A stretch of DNA of 64,000 nt. Source: Pseudomonas putida (GTDB lineage: Bacteria > Pseudomonadota > Gammaproteobacteria > Pseudomonadales > Pseudomonadaceae). This document shows, in pieces, positions 8,637-18,624 of this stretch. The notes beneath the pieces are model-generated. The model ran no database searches, was not told where the DNA came from, and was given only the letters and a program-made list of their open reading frames with translations. Each line of letters opens with the position of its first letter. The first letter of the stretch is position 1. The position numbers were made by a program, and so were the translations under genes. The stretch spans positions 3,167,501 to 3,231,500 of the forward strand of contig CP047152.1 of the NCBI GenBank assembly GCA_041879295.1, read 5' to 3'.

Positions 8637-8996
8637 ATGATGCGCCCCGACAGCAAAGTCGAAAAAGTCTACCTCTACCCCAAGCCCGTGGACTTTCGAA
8701 AGTCCATCGACGGCCTCACTGCCCTGGTCGAACTGGACATCAAGGTCGCCGTGTTCGACCCGGTACTTTTCGTCTTCCTCAATAAAGCCCGTAACCGCAT
8801 CAAGGTGTTGTATTGGGAGCGCAACGGCTTCTGCCTTTGGCTCAAGCGCCTCGAAGCCGAGCGTTTCAAAACTTCACCCGACGCGACCGACGAAGCTATC
8901 GTGCTGACCGTCCAGGAACTGAATTGGCTACTCGACGGTTTCGAACTCTGGCGCAACCGTCCGCATCAGGTTTTGACTCCTCGTTTCGTCGCCTGA
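8637..8996 (+). CDS. tnpB: IS66-family accessory protein TnpB
   Basis: The IS66 Orf2 protein, 119 residues from ATG 8637 ([17 protein letters not shown]). A longer frame from 8604 is less likely since homologues and the copy at 18265 start at the same MMRPD. The block [15 protein letters not shown] and then [19 protein letters not shown] with FCLWLKRLE is typical of this small accessory protein, which is required for transposition of IS66 elements although its biochemistry is poorly known. It lies 16 bases before tnpC. It appears intact. Confidence 0.9.
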   Translation: MMRPDSKVEKVYLYPKPVDFRKSIDGLTALVELDIKVAVFDPVLFVFLNKARNRIKVLYWERNGFCLWLKRLEAERFKTSPDATDEAIVLTVQELNWLLDGFELWRNRPHQVLTPRFVA

Positions 8997-9012
8997 CCGG
9001 GTAATCCGGGCC

Positions 9013-10545
9013 ATGATTTCAGTGCCCGATAACCTTCCTGACGACCCTGCCGCGCTCAAACTACTGCTTGCGCAGTTGTTGGTCGAGCGCACGGTCGACA
9101 AAGGTCAGATCGTCGATCTTAAAGGACAGGTCAAGCTGCTGCGTGACCGATTATTCAATCGCAAGTCCGAGCAAACCGTCGAGTCCAACACGCCCCAACT
9201 GGCGTTGTTCAATGAACCCGAAAGTCAGTGGGTACCTACCGCTGATGATGCCGACGAAGAAGTTGTTGCGCCAAGCAAGCAGCGCGGCAAACGCAAGCCA
9301 CTGTCGGCTGACCTGCCACGCATTGAAGTCATTCATGACTTGCCCGAGCACGAACTGACTTGCGCCTGTGGTTGCCGCAAACACGTGATTGGCGAGCAAA
9401 CCAGCGAACAACTCGACATCGTGCCGATGCAGATCCGTGTGCTTAAACACGTTCGCAAAATCTATGGCTGCCGTGGCTGCGAAACCGCGCCGGTCACCGC
9501 TGACAAGCCGGCCCAATTGATTGAAAAGAGCATGGCCAGCCCCAGCGTGCTGGCGATGTTGCTGACCACCAAGTACGTCGATGGCCTGCCGCTGCACCGC
9601 TTCGAGACGGTGCTGAACCGACATGGTATCGAGATCCCCCGGCAAACCCTGGCCCGCTGGGTCATCCAGTGCAGCGAACACTTTCAGCCACTGCTGAACC
9701 TGATGCGTGACCGCCTGCTGGAAAGCCCGGTGATCCATTGCGATGAAACTCGCGTGCAGGTGCTCAAAGAGCCGGATCGTGATCCGACCAGCCAATCCTG
9801 GATGTGGGTGCAGGCCAGTGGCCCGCCTGATCGACAAGTCGTGCTGTTCGATTACACCACCAGCCGCGCGCAGGAGGTGCCGCTGCGCCTGCTGGAGGGC
9901 TATCGCGGTTACGTGATGACCGATGATTACGCCGGCTACAACGCGTTGGCGCTACAGCCGGGCGTTGAACGACTGGCGTGCATGGCGCATCTCCGGCGTA
10001 AATTCGTCGAAGCGCAGAAGGTGCAGCCTAAGGGCAAGACCGGTCGCGCCGATGTTGCGCTGACGATGATCAACAAACTGTATGGCATCGAACGCGACCT
10101 CAAGGATGCCAGCGATGAACAGCGATTCCTCGGTCGTCAGGAACGAAGCCTGCCGATCCTTGAGCAGTTGAAAAGTTGGCTCGACAAGACGCACTCACAG
10201 GTGACACCGCAAAGCGTACTGGGCAAGGCGGTGCTTTACCTGGCAAACAACTGGAACCGCTTGGAGCGGTATGTCGAGGCGGGCCACCTGCCGATCGACA
10301 ACAACCTGGCAGAGCGGGCCATAAAGCCGTTTGTGATCGGGCGCAAAGCTTGGCTGTTCAGTGACACGCCCACGGGAGCCACGGCTAGCGCGCAGATCTA
10401 CAGCTTGGTCGAAACCGCCAAGGTCAACGGCCAAGAGCCCTATACGTGGCTGCGCCACGTCCTGGAGCGACTGCCGCACGCCTCATCGGTAGCAGACTAC
10501 GAAGCGCTGCTGCCATGGAACTGTTCGCCAGAGATGCCACGGTAA
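9013..10545 (+). CDS. tnpC: IS66-family transposase TnpC
   Basis: A full-length DDE transposase of 510 residues. In order: an N-terminal leucine-rich helical part ([20 protein letters not shown]), a zinc-finger-like CACGCRK and YGCRGCE region, and the catalytic core with [11 protein letters not shown] (first Asp), [12 protein letters not shown] (second Asp) and a C-terminal [20 protein letters not shown] block carrying the Glu. It ends MPR just inside the right IS end. All catalytic positions are present and the frame is open, so this copy could be active and could also supply copy B in trans. Confidence 0.93.
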   Translation: MISVPDNLPDDPAALKLLLAQLLVERTVDKGQIVDLKGQVKLLRDRLFNRKSEQTVESNTPQLALFNEPESQWVPTADDADEEVVAPSKQRGKRKPLSADLPRIEVIHDLPEHELTCACGCRKHVIGEQTSEQLDIVPMQIRVLKHVRKIYGCRGCETAPVTADKPAQLIEKSMASPSVLAMLLTTKYVDGLPLHRFETVLNRHGIEIPRQTLARWVIQCSEHFQPLLNLMRDRLLESPVIHCDETRVQVLKEPDRDPTSQSWMWVQASGPPDRQVVLFDYTTSRAQEVPLRLLEGYRGYVMTDDYAGYNALALQPGVERLACMAHLRRKFVEAQKVQPKGKTGRADVALTMINKLYGIERDLKDASDEQRFLGRQERSLPILEQLKSWLDKTHSQVTPQSVLGKAVLYLANNWNRLERYVEAGHLPIDNNLAERAIKPFVIGRKAWLFSDTPTGATASAQIYSLVETAKVNGQEPYTWLRHVLERLPHASSVADYEALLPWNCSPEMPR

Positions 10546-10590
10546 CCTTGGCTTCCACCTTGTGGTAGGTGGGGTTCATGGATCGGTTAC

Positions 10591-10884
10591 CGTTTTCTCA
10601 CCCCCCTCCAAAACCTCTAACTCATCAGTCGCAGGATCATAAGTGGCAGGCTTAGTGCACCCAAGATCGACAAGTCGCCCATAATTAGACTTATCCTTAA
10701 CGGCATATTTATCAAGTATCTCCTAAAGTTGCTTTGCATACTTTTCTTTTAGCTGAGAATCTTCTACCCCCTGAGCCAGGCTTTTTTTACGCTGGCCAAA
10801 GAACTCAACCTCCCAGCAGTTCATTTCCCTCATGAAAGCTACTAGTTCACTAGGAGTGATTCAGCACTATATTTCCTTAGTCAT
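10591..10884 (-). pseudogene. Remnant of an immunity-like gene (possibly NTF2 fold)
   Basis: Reading from ATG at 10884 one frame gives ITPSELVAFMREMNCWEVEF, then FGQRKKSLAQG, KEKYAKQL, EILDKYAVKD and YGRLVDLGCTKPATYDP, interrupted by three in-frame stops (two just after the start, one after KQL). It is cut by the IS66 end at 10590. The pattern WEVEFF, then a basic helix, then YGRLVDLG...TYDP resembles NTF2-fold immunity proteins linked to polymorphic toxins; this assignment is tentative. It is not visible as a long open frame because of the stops. Confidence 0.55.
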
Positions 10885-10985
10885 TTTAATTCCAAAAAAT
10901 ACCTTCAAGAATTTTCTCGCCTTTACAATACACATCACAGATTGGCGATGATAAGATCCAGCCCCAAAAAAAACAGACGTTACAT

Positions 10986-11411
10986 TCATGCCATTCCCAA
11001 TACAGATTCAACGGCGCTAAAGTATTTTATATCTTCGTCTTTGAAAATATCTACCCCTTCCAAAAAATATGCTTTGCATAAATACTCCAACGCATCTGGA
11101 TTTTCTTGTTCGTATAGACACTCGCCTAAACGAAGAATTACGAACGCATTCTGTGCGCCGTCCGGGCCGTTGGCGGCTTCAAAAAACTCGCTCAAGGCCC
11201 GACTATAGTCCTGCATAAAAAATAGAGCGTCCCCAATACTGGCCTTCAACCAAACGAACGCCTCCCACTGCTCGATGGGTTCAGGCAGTTTGACCAAGGC
11301 AGCCGTGAACGCTTCGACAGCATCAGGATATCGACCTTTTTCCATCAGCAGATTACCCTGTTCACTAAGAACCAGTATCTCCTCATGAACCTGATCTGGT
11401 AAAAATCCCAT
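10986..11411 (-). CDS. TPR-like immunity protein, second of a tandem pair
   Basis: A 141-residue helical protein with TPR-like pairs: LSEQGNLLMEKGRYPDAVEA, then IGDALFFMQDYSRALSEFFE, then ILRLGECLYEQENPDALEYL. It is a paralogue of the gene at 11415, with the same order and spacing (EQW, then SxxY/F..DY, then LG.C). The two are 3 bases apart in one transcription unit behind the GH-E nuclease tip, so both are taken as immunity proteins. Whether both bind the same toxin or one is a leftover of another variant cannot be told from sequence. Confidence 0.65.
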   Translation of the reverse strand: MGFLPDQVHEEILVLSEQGNLLMEKGRYPDAVEAFTAALVKLPEPIEQWEAFVWLKASIGDALFFMQDYSRALSEFFEAANGPDGAQNAFVILRLGECLYEQENPDALEYLCKAYFLEGVDIFKDEDIKYFSAVESVLGMA

Positions 11412-11414
11412 TCT

Positions 11415-11843
11415 TTAACCTTTGAAACCAGCAAAGAAGGCGAGATATTTTTTATCAAATCCCTTGAATGCTCTCTCGCCGCCCATATCGAAAGCTTTTT
11501 TCATTTCGTCAAATGCATATCCCTCCTCACCCAACCCGAGAAAACATGCACCAAGAATGATAAAACTGGACGTTTCTCGAGGTGGTTTCGACTCAACCGC
11601 CTTGAGCGCCCATATCTTCGCACTTTCATAATCTTGCTGCTTCAAATAGACCTCGGAATTGCATTTTTCGATCCAGTGGCAAAGATCCCACTGCTCTTTT
11701 GGGTCGGGAAGCATACTCCACGATTCTTTGTACTTTTCTAAAGCAGCCTGATAAGCCCCTTTCTCTTGCAGTGCATTTCCAGACTCCATAGCCGCTACTA
11801 TTCTTTGATACAGCTGCAAGTTCACTTCCGACAAATCTTTCAT
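11415..11843 (-). CDS. TPR-like immunity protein, first of a tandem pair
   Basis: A 142-residue helical protein starting MKDLSEVNLQLYQ. The start at 11843 is preferred because GAGGTG sits three bases upstream; the longer frame to 11882 adds residues without a ribosome site. TPR-like helices: ESGNALQEKGAYQAALEKY, then CNSEVYLKQQDYESAKIWAL, then ILGACFLGLGEEGYAFDEM. It follows the GH-E tip (stop at 11941) by about 97 bases and precedes its paralogue at 10986. Soluble, no signal peptide. Immunity role is inferred from position. Confidence 0.65.
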   Translation of the reverse strand: MKDLSEVNLQLYQRIVAAMESGNALQEKGAYQAALEKYKESWSMLPDPKEQWDLCHWIEKCNSEVYLKQQDYESAKIWALKAVESKPPRETSSFIILGACFLGLGEEGYAFDEMKKAFDMGGERAFKGFDKKYLAFFAGFKG

Positions 11844-11940
11844 AAACACCTCAATATTGAAAACTTTCGTGCGGACCAACAATATTATCTGGCGACCGGT
11901 AGAACTGATTCAATTTTGCACCTGCCGACCTGTTATACGA

Positions 11941-12327
11941 TTAATGCTCCAGCTCATAGTTCTTCGGATCAAGCATCCACTTTCTAACCTCCTTAGACTT
12001 AGCTCCAAAGAACCCACTTCTATCATTCCAACATGTTACCGCATCATACTTATGTGCCATATCGGCCTCTCCAACCGAATACCACTGCTTATCGGTCGAG
12101 CTTTTAAATTCCATCGAGTCACCTTCACCTCTAATTCGACCCTCGCCTCTCATATTTTCAATTACTTTTCGGCCGGTCCTGCTAGATTTGCCAGGAGTTC
12201 TGCCCAGATACTCTGTTCGACAGCTTAGCCCCCAAGGATCAATCCATCCAGTGGTACTAGGTGCAAAAATGTATAAATTATCACCACCGAGCAAGCTTAT
12301 AGGGTCATGAGAAATAAATCGTCCAAT
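11941..12327 (-). pseudogene. Rhs tip toxin of GH-E (HNH/Endo VII) type behind a nonsense codon
   Basis: The frame runs IGRFISHDP, LLGGDNLYIFAPSTTGWIDP and then the toxin, which begins at GLSCRTEYLGRTPGKSSRTG. It shows RKVIENMRGEGRI, GEADMAHKYDAVTCWN and GAKSKEVRKWMLDPKNYELE, the ordered signature of GH-E nucleases of the HNH/endonuclease VII superfamily. The toxin frame is intact to its stop at 11941-11943. A TAA replaces the Glu codon of YYDPEIGRF at about 12325-12327, so the Rhs shell terminates before the tip. One base change would restore it. Confidence 0.75.
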
Positions 12328-14683
12328 TTAAGGATCATAATATCGGAACGTATTGTAATGAAGCTCCGTTTCAACATCAAAGTACTGGCCCTGGAGCCGT
12401 AGATTCTGCTCGACTTCATTGATCGCCAGTTGCTCAATCGCCCCCCAAGACCGATACGTCGCCTGCCAAACAATCTTGCCCTCGCTGTCCGTCAACTCCA
12501 ACGGCGTACCAATCTGATCCGTATGGAAGTAATAGACCTTCTGCTCTTCCCCTTCAACTTGATCGACCCGCGCTAACGGCGCATAGCTACCCGGCTCGTA
12601 CAGGTACAAGATGCTCTTCGCAGGCGTTTCCTCCCGCAGCATCCTCAGCCCCTGCCAGAGGAAGCGCTTCTGTTCGACCTCGCCCTTGATTTCAGCCTGC
12701 TTGGCCACCCGCCCCCCAAGGCTGTCGTACCGGTACTCGCCTTGGCTTTCCAGCTTGCCATTGACCAACGTCTCCGCCCGCACCAGCCGGTTCTCGCAGT
12801 CATAGCTGAAGTGCTGCAGCTTACTGTGCCCCGAGCGCTTCTCGATCAGGTTGCCCCACGGGTCGTAGCGGTACTCCTGATCCCGCCACTGTTTGATCCG
12901 GTTGTCCTTGACCTTGTCGAATTGCCGCGCATTGAAGTCCAGGCGGTTGGCTGCCGGGTCGTAGCGGAACTCCTCACTGCCGATCAGCGAACCGGTATCG
13001 CGACTGTGCACCTGCGAAAGCTTGTCGGCCGGCAAGGTCGAGGCAAACTGCCAGGCCTTGCGCCCCATGGCGTCATAACCGAAGCAACTGGTGAGCTTGC
13101 CCTGGGTCCGGTACACCTCGCGGTGCAGGTCATCGCGCTCCATGTCGCTGATCACCTGACCATCCAGGTTCAGCTGGTGCAGGTGACCGCTGCCGTAGTA
13201 CAGGTGATTGACCTTGCGCCCATCCGGGAGGGTCAGCGTGGTCAGGTTGCTGAGTGGGTCGTACTCGTAGCCGAGCGTGCCGTCAGGGCTGATTTCTTGG
13301 GTCAGCCGACCGATCAGATCGTAGGCGTACTCAAGCTTTTCTTCCGTGATCCCAAGCTGCTTGCCGATCCCGGTCGGTTGCCGCTCGATGCTCAGCAAAC
13401 GGTCACCGTCGTCGTATGCGAATGTCTGGCTCACATCACGGTTGATCTTGGCGACCAAACGGCCAATGGCATCACGCTCGAACAGCGTATGGCGCTCGGG
13501 CCGCTCGGCATTTTCGCCATAGCCAATCTCATCCAGTCGTGTGAGATGGCCACCGACGTTGTAACTGAAACGCCGGGTCAGGTTATCCACCCGCACTTCT
13601 TCGCTCAGCCGGTCCGAAGCGTCGTAGGCAAAGCTGTACGTGGCGTTGTTCTCGTTGACCAGCGCGGTCAGGCGAATGGCCTTGTCGTACTCGTAGCGAA
13701 CCCGCTGGCCCTTGGCATCCTGGCGGCTGCTCGGCAGTCCACGGGCCGTGCGCATCAGGCGGGTGGTCTGGCCCTTGCCGTCGGTGTGGCTGAGCACCTG
13801 ACCGTAGACGTTGTAGGTGAAGCTTTCCGTGGTGCCGTCCGGGTGGCTGATGCGCAGCACTTCGCCGTCGGGCTTGCGCTCCAGCGTGGTGGTCTGGTTC
13901 AGCGCGCCTGTTACCGCGACCAGGTGCTGGCGCTCGTCATAGCGGTAGTACGTGCTCTTGCCCGAGCAGTCCTGATAGCGTTCGACCTGGGCCAGGGTGT
14001 TCCACCACAGGTACTTGGACTTGTAGGTCGCATCGATGATGGTGTGCGGCAGGCCGTCATCGCTGTTCAGGTACTCGGTCATCTGGCCGAGGGCATCGAA
14101 TTCGGCGAGCAGGTTGCCCTTGTCGTCGTAGCGCGCTCGCTAGGTGCTGCCATCCGGGTAGCTGACCTGGGTCACCAGCGTGGTCAGGTGGTGATATTCG
14201 TACTGGGTCTTGCGGCCGAGCGGATCGGTTTCTTCGAGCAGGCGGGAGAACTCGTCGTACTTGAATTGCAGGCGGTTACCGTCCGGCAAGGTCAGGCCGA
14301 CCATGTTGCCGTGTTCGTCCAGCTCGATGGCGTAACACTCGCCGCCATAGTCGCGGCTGGCGACCACGCGGTGGTCGGCGTTGTACTGCACTTCCAGCTC
14401 GCGGCCGAGCACGTCGGTGGCCCAGCTGGTGCGGCTATCGAGATCGTAGCGGAAGTGGTAGTGCTCGCCGTCGCTGGTCCAGTGTTCGACCACGCGTGGC
14501 TTGTCGCCCTGGGTTTGCCAACGGTAGTGGCAGCCCAGCCCCAGCGCGTTGCTGTGGGTCACCATCAGGCCGTCGGCGTAGCTGAAGCTGCGCACGGTGT
14601 CGCCGTTGCGGTTGATCACCGCGCTCAGCTGGCCGTGTTCGTCGTAGCGGTACTGTGTGAGCGTTTCAACGGCCTAGTTGTCG
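12328..14683 (-). pseudogene. Rhs shell fragment with several nonsense codons
   Basis: A long Rhs core segment matching the intact gene from NNEAVETLTQYRYDEHG to FRYYDP. It carries a TAG at the Glu of NNEAVE (near 14674), a TAG for the Trp of STWRARYDD (near 14142) and the TAA at 12325-12327. An internal stretch is also deleted: SRDTGSLIGSEEF follows directly after the PADKLSQVH block, lacking the AYNPIHRRYQYDPAGE part. Open sub-frames of 159 and 584 codons remain. There is no PAAR or N-terminal region; homology stops at about 14683. Confidence 0.85.
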
Positions 14684-14941
14684 AATTATCGGCTAAAAGA
14701 GCAATCTCGCCTGACTGCTGCAGGACGTTCTATTCAGTGTGACTCGTTTACTGGAATGACTGAGGCTAACGCCTCAGCCCTCCGACGTTAAGTTATTAAA
14801 GATCCCAGCCACACTAAATCCACTTAGAAAGTATAGCGCCGAAGGTTGAATTAAAGCCAGCATTCACTGACATTCACGCTAAAGCGCTAAAGCGCTAAAG
14901 CCAGTAAAAGCTTTCAGCCTTCAGGGCAACACCTCACACAC
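14684..14941. other. Inter-cassette spacer with hairpin and triplicated octamer
   Basis: No gene is seen. A 7-base hairpin (CTGAGGC at 14760-14766, GCCTCAG at 14771-14777) lies downstream of the SUKH gene at 14942, so it may act as its terminator, though no T run follows. Three head-to-tail copies of GCTAAAGC occupy 14878-14901. Confidence 0.45.
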
Positions 14942-15436
14942 TCACTGATCAACTTGATCCTCATGAATCAAGGACCCAATGAACTCATTAAATGAAAACG
15001 AAAGAACCCGTTGAGCATTGATGTGATTTAGATGCATATCAATATCGGGCTGAAAAATGTCCACCGCAAAATAAATCACCTTGCCCTCATTTTTATCAAG
15101 GCAAATAAAGTTACCCGCCTCATCTACGGCAAATGGCACCAAGTGTGCTGGCAAGACATTCCTGCTCACCATCAACCTGAAACAACCACCTATGTACTTA
15201 GTCTCATTCTTGTCTACAGCGCCATCACTAGCAATACTCTTAAAATCTTCAACTCTAATCGGCTCATAATTTTCGTCTTCCGCCCAAAATGCCCGATTAG
15301 GCTCACCCCCATTGAAGGTCAGGTATAGCGCCCTAAATTCCGCAGGAAATCTCATACCGATTTCAGACTCAAGTGCATCAATATCAAGCCCTGAAATAGC
15401 GACATCAGAATTGAAGAGTTTAAAATCATCCACCAT
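14942..15436 (-). CDS. SMI1/KNR4 (SUKH) family immunity protein
   Basis: A 164-residue acidic protein with a canonical SUKH core: IDALESEIGMRFPAEFRALY then LTFNGGEP near residues 18-46, a middle beta region with LVPFAVDEAGNFICLD and the terminal helix FSFNEFIGSLI. Start: ATG at 15436 with GAGG five bases upstream. It begins 7 bases after the stop of the WHH-tipped Rhs (15444-15446), the only displaced cassette with an open toxin frame, so its neutralising role is probably still under selection. Confidence 0.88.
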   Translation of the reverse strand: MVDDFKLFNSDVAISGLDIDALESEIGMRFPAEFRALYLTFNGGEPNRAFWAEDENYEPIRVEDFKSIASDGAVDKNETKYIGGCFRLMVSRNVLPAHLVPFAVDEAGNFICLDKNEGKVIYFAVDIFQPDIDMHLNHINAQRVLSFSFNEFIGSLIHEDQVDQ

Positions 15437-15443
15437 ATAGTCC

Positions 15444-18203
15444 TCAACAAGTTGTAGACGTTATTTTTTGTGGGCGCCCTTTCAGCCACCCCTTGTCCTG
15501 CGAGATAGCTACAGCTTCAGGTGTCCCGTAAGATCCAGAAGGCAAACCGAAATGCTTCTCGAATTGTGCCACCGACCCTGTACGGGGCAACGAAGCCTCG
15601 TGCGCGGCCTGAGTTACTAACTGCATTGTTCCCTTACCAGTTACAGGATCGAAATCATCCAAATGATGCCAAGTATATTTACCAATCGATTTGACCTGAG
15701 CCTTTGACAAACCAGCTTGCTTGTAAGCTTCAGTAAAGTCTCGACCTCGAGACCCTTGCATTTGAATAGATACGATATTTTTTTGGTTGCCGGTTACGGG
15801 GAACAACTCAGGCGAACCCTCAAAATTCACACTCTTGAAAGATAGCCCCCAAGGATCAATCCATGCAGTGGCATTAGGCGCATATTGGTAAAGATTTACA
15901 CCGCCACCTAAACCCAATGGATCTTGAGTTACAAAGCGCCCAATATCCGACGCATAATAACGGAAGGTATTATAATGCAGCTCACTCTCAACGTCGAAGT
16001 ATTGCCCTTGAAATCGAAGGTTCTGCTCGACTTCACTAATATCTAGCTGCTCTAGCATGCCCCACGAGCGGTACGTAGCTTGCCAAACGACTGCGCCATC
16101 GCTGTTCGTAAGCTCCAGCGGCGTGCCAATCTGGTCAGTATGGAAGTAATAGACCTTCTGCCCTTCCCCTTCCGCCTGGTCAACTCGCGCCAACGGCGCA
16201 TATCTACCCGGCTCGTACAGGTACAAGATGCTGTGCCCAGGAGTTTCCTCCCGCAGCATCCGCAAGCCTTGCCAGAGGAAGCGCTTCTGCTCTACCTCGC
16301 CATTCATTTCCGCCTGTTTGGCTATTCGCCTCCCCAAGCTGTCGTACCGGTACTCGCCTTGGCTATCCAGCTTGCCATTGACCAACGTCTCCGCCCGCAC
16401 CAGCCGGTTCTCGCAGTCATAGATAAAGTGCTGCAGCTTGCAGTGCCCCGAGCGCTTCTCGATCAGGTTGCCCCACGGGTCGTAGCGGTACTCTTGATCC
16501 CGCCACTGTTTGATCCGGTTGTCCTTGACCTTGTCGAACTGCCGCGCATTGAAGTCCAGGCGGTTGGCTGCCGGGTCGTAGCGGAATTCCTCGCTGCCGA
16601 TCAAGGAGCCAGTATCACGACTGCGCAACTGGCCGTTGGCTTCGTATTCGTACTTGATCTCACCGCGTAGTTTGTCGAGGGTACGCACCAGTTCACCGGC
16701 CGGGTCGTACTGGTAACGGCGGTGGATCGGGTTGTAGGCGTGCTCGACCAGCAACGAGGTATTGATGCCGGTGTTATGCACTTGCGAGAGCTTGTCGGCC
16801 GGCAAGGTCGAGGCAAACTGCCAGGCCTTGCGCCCCATGGCGTCATAACCGAAGCAACTGGTGAGCTTGCCCTGCGTGCGGTACACCTCGCGGTGCAGGT
16901 CATCGCGCTCCATGTCGCTGATCACCTGACCATCCAGGTTCAGCTGGTGCAGGTGGCCACTGCCGTAATACAGGTGATTGACCTTACGCCCATCCGGCAG
17001 GATCAGCGTGGTCAGGTTGCTGAGCGGGTCGTACTCGTAGCTGAGCGTGCCGTCAGGGGTGATTTCTTTCGTCAGCCGACCGAGCAGATCGTAGGTGTAT
17101 TCCAGCTTCTCTTCTGTGATCCCAAGCTGCTTGCCGATCCCGGTCGGTTGCCGCTCGATGCTCAGCAAACGGTCACCGTCGTCATAGGTGAATCGCTGTT
17201 GTGCGTCGCTATTCAGTTTGGCGATCAGGCGACCAATGGCATCACGCTCAAAGAGCGTATGGCGCTCTGGCCGCTCGGCATTTTCGCCATAGCCAATCTC
17301 ATCCAGTCGTGTGAGATGGCCACCGACGTCGTAGCTGAAACGCCGGGTCAGGTTATCCACCCGCACTTCTTCGCTCAGCCGGTCCGAAGCGTCGTAGGCA
17401 AAGCTGTACGTGGCGTTGTTCTCGTTGACCAGCGCGGTCAGGCGAATGGCCTTGTCGTACTCGTAGCGAACCCGCTGTCCCTTGGCATCCTGGCGGCTGC
17501 TCGGCAGGCCACGGGCGGTGCGCATCAGGCGGGTGGTCTGGCCCTTGCCGTCGGTGTGGCTGAGCACCTGCCCGTAGACGTTGTAGGTGAAGCTTTCCGT
17601 GGTGCCGTCCGGGTGGTTGATGCGCAGCACTTCGCCGTCGGGCTTGCGCTCCAGTGTGGTGGTCTGGTTCAGCGCGTCTGTTACCGCGACCAGGTGCTGG
17701 CGTTCGTCATAGCGGTAGTACGTGCTCTTGCCCGAGCAGTCCTGGTAGCGCTCGACCTGGGCCAGGGTGTTCCACCACAGGTACTTGGACTTGTAGGTGG
17801 CATCGATGATGGTGTGCGGCAGGCCGTCATCGCTGTTCAGGTACTCGGTCATCTGGCCGAGGGCATCGAGTTCGGCGAGCAGGTTGCCCTTGTCGTCGTA
17901 GCGCGCTCGCCAAGTGCTGCCATCCGGGTAGCTGACCTGAGTCACCAGCGTGGTCAGGTGGTGATACTCGTAAACGGTCTTGCGCCCCAGCGGGTCGGTC
18001 TCTTCGAGCAGTCGGGAGAATTCGTCGTACTTGAATTGCAGGCGGTTACCGTCCGGCAAGGTCAGGCCAACCATATTGCCGTGTTCGTCAAGCTCGATGG
18101 CGTAACGCTCGCCGCCATAATCGCGGCTGGCGACCACGCGGTGGTCGGCGTTGTACTGCACTTCCAACTCGCGGCCAAGGTAAGCGCTCCATGAACCCCA
18201 CAT
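15444..18203 (-). CDS. N-terminally truncated Rhs with WHH nuclease tip, open frame of 919 codons
   Basis: The frame covers Rhs YD repeats and the closing region (DPLGLGGGVNLYQYAPN, WIDPWGLS) and continues into a 131-residue tip, residues about 789-919. The tip has SRGRDFTEAYKQAGL, YTWHHLDDFDP, GTMQLVTQAAHE and a GSVAQFEKHFG end, the signature of WHH-type HNH/Endo VII nucleases. The Rhs N-terminus, PAAR and membrane regions are missing: the frame starts inside the IS66-B end, whose ATG (at 18203) supplies MWGSWSAYLG before GRELEVQYNA. Without PAAR and prePAAR it cannot be loaded like the intact copy, but it is the best preserved donor tip. Partner: SUKH at 14942. Confidence 0.8.
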   Translation of the reverse strand: MWGSWSAYLGRELEVQYNADHRVVASRDYGGERYAIELDEHGNMVGLTLPDGNRLQFKYDEFSRLLEETDPLGRKTVYEYHHLTTLVTQVSYPDGSTWRARYDDKGNLLAELDALGQMTEYLNSDDGLPHTIIDATYKSKYLWWNTLAQVERYQDCSGKSTYYRYDERQHLVAVTDALNQTTTLERKPDGEVLRINHPDGTTESFTYNVYGQVLSHTDGKGQTTRLMRTARGLPSSRQDAKGQRVRYEYDKAIRLTALVNENNATYSFAYDASDRLSEEVRVDNLTRRFSYDVGGHLTRLDEIGYGENAERPERHTLFERDAIGRLIAKLNSDAQQRFTYDDGDRLLSIERQPTGIGKQLGITEEKLEYTYDLLGRLTKEITPDGTLSYEYDPLSNLTTLILPDGRKVNHLYYGSGHLHQLNLDGQVISDMERDDLHREVYRTQGKLTSCFGYDAMGRKAWQFASTLPADKLSQVHNTGINTSLLVEHAYNPIHRRYQYDPAGELVRTLDKLRGEIKYEYEANGQLRSRDTGSLIGSEEFRYDPAANRLDFNARQFDKVKDNRIKQWRDQEYRYDPWGNLIEKRSGHCKLQHFIYDCENRLVRAETLVNGKLDSQGEYRYDSLGRRIAKQAEMNGEVEQKRFLWQGLRMLREETPGHSILYLYEPGRYAPLARVDQAEGEGQKVYYFHTDQIGTPLELTNSDGAVVWQATYRSWGMLEQLDISEVEQNLRFQGQYFDVESELHYNTFRYYASDIGRFVTQDPLGLGGGVNLYQYAPNATAWIDPWGLSFKSVNFEGSPELFPVTGNQKNIVSIQMQGSRGRDFTEAYKQAGLSKAQVKSIGKYTWHHLDDFDPVTGKGTMQLVTQAAHEASLPRTGSVAQFEKHFGLPSGSYGTPEAVAISQDKGWLKGRPQKITSTTC

Positions 18204-18264
18204 TCAAAGCGCTCAGCTGATCCCCAATGCTGTGCTCCCGATTTCTTTCTGGAGCCCGCACGCC

Positions 18265-18624
18265 ATGATGCGTCCCGACGCCAAAGTCGAAAAAGTCTAT
18301 CTCTACCCCAAGCCCGTCGACTTCCGAAAATCCATTGATGGCTTGGCGGCGCTGGTCGAGTTGGACATCAAGGTGGCGGTGTTCGACCCCGTGCTCTTCG
18401 TATTTCTCAACAAATCCCGCAACCGTGTGAAGATCTTGTACTGGGAGCGCAACGGCTTCTGTCTTTGGCTCAAGCGCCTGGAATCCGAGCGATTCAAAAC
18501 ATCACCTGACGCCACCGACGAAGCGATTGTCCTCACCGTCCAGGAACTGAACTGGTTACTCGACGGTTTTGACCTCTGGCGCAATCGCCCGCATCAGGTT
18601 TTGACGCCGCGATTCGTCGCCTGA
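18265..18624 (+). CDS. tnpB: IS66-family accessory protein TnpB, copy B
   Basis: 119 residues from ATG 18265 ([17 protein letters not shown]), nearly identical to the copy A protein with [10 protein letters not shown] and [12 protein letters not shown]. Open and apparently intact. It lies 18 bases before the tnpC start at 18643. Since tnpC of this element is disrupted, this gene would only matter for transposition if TnpC is supplied from copy A. Confidence 0.9.
   Translation: MMRPDAKVEKVYLYPKPVDFRKSIDGLAALVELDIKVAVFDPVLFVFLNKSRNRVKILYWERNGFCLWLKRLESERFKTSPDATDEAIVLTVQELNWLLDGFDLWRNRPHQVLTPRFVA

Larger units (their letters stand above)
8552..10590 (+). mobile_element. IS66-family element, copy A
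   Basis: A 2039 bp element with ends GTAAGGGATCCATCATCCCC at the left and the complement-type GGGGTTCATGGATCGGTTAC at the right, an imperfect terminal inverted repeat. It contains tnpB and tnpC but no tnpA upstream of tnpB. Flanking 8-mers differ (AGCGCTTC at 8544-8551, CGTTTTCT at 10591-10598), so the usual 8 bp target duplication is absent and the flanks have been rearranged. The left flank is Rhs; the right flank is a decayed immunity gene. Confidence 0.85.

Noticed and set aside
12742..14742. Very long plus-strand open frames opposite the Rhs copies (also near 16722-18194 and 24390-26120)
   Set aside because: They are shadows of GC-rich Rhs codons: they repeat in the same position opposite each Rhs copy, have a biased Val/Ala/Leu/Gly composition and no ribosome sites.
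14878..14901. Triplicated GCTAAAGC as a possible CRISPR or iteron array
   Set aside because: Only three adjacent 8-base units without spacers and no replication or Cas gene near; recorded only as a small repeat.
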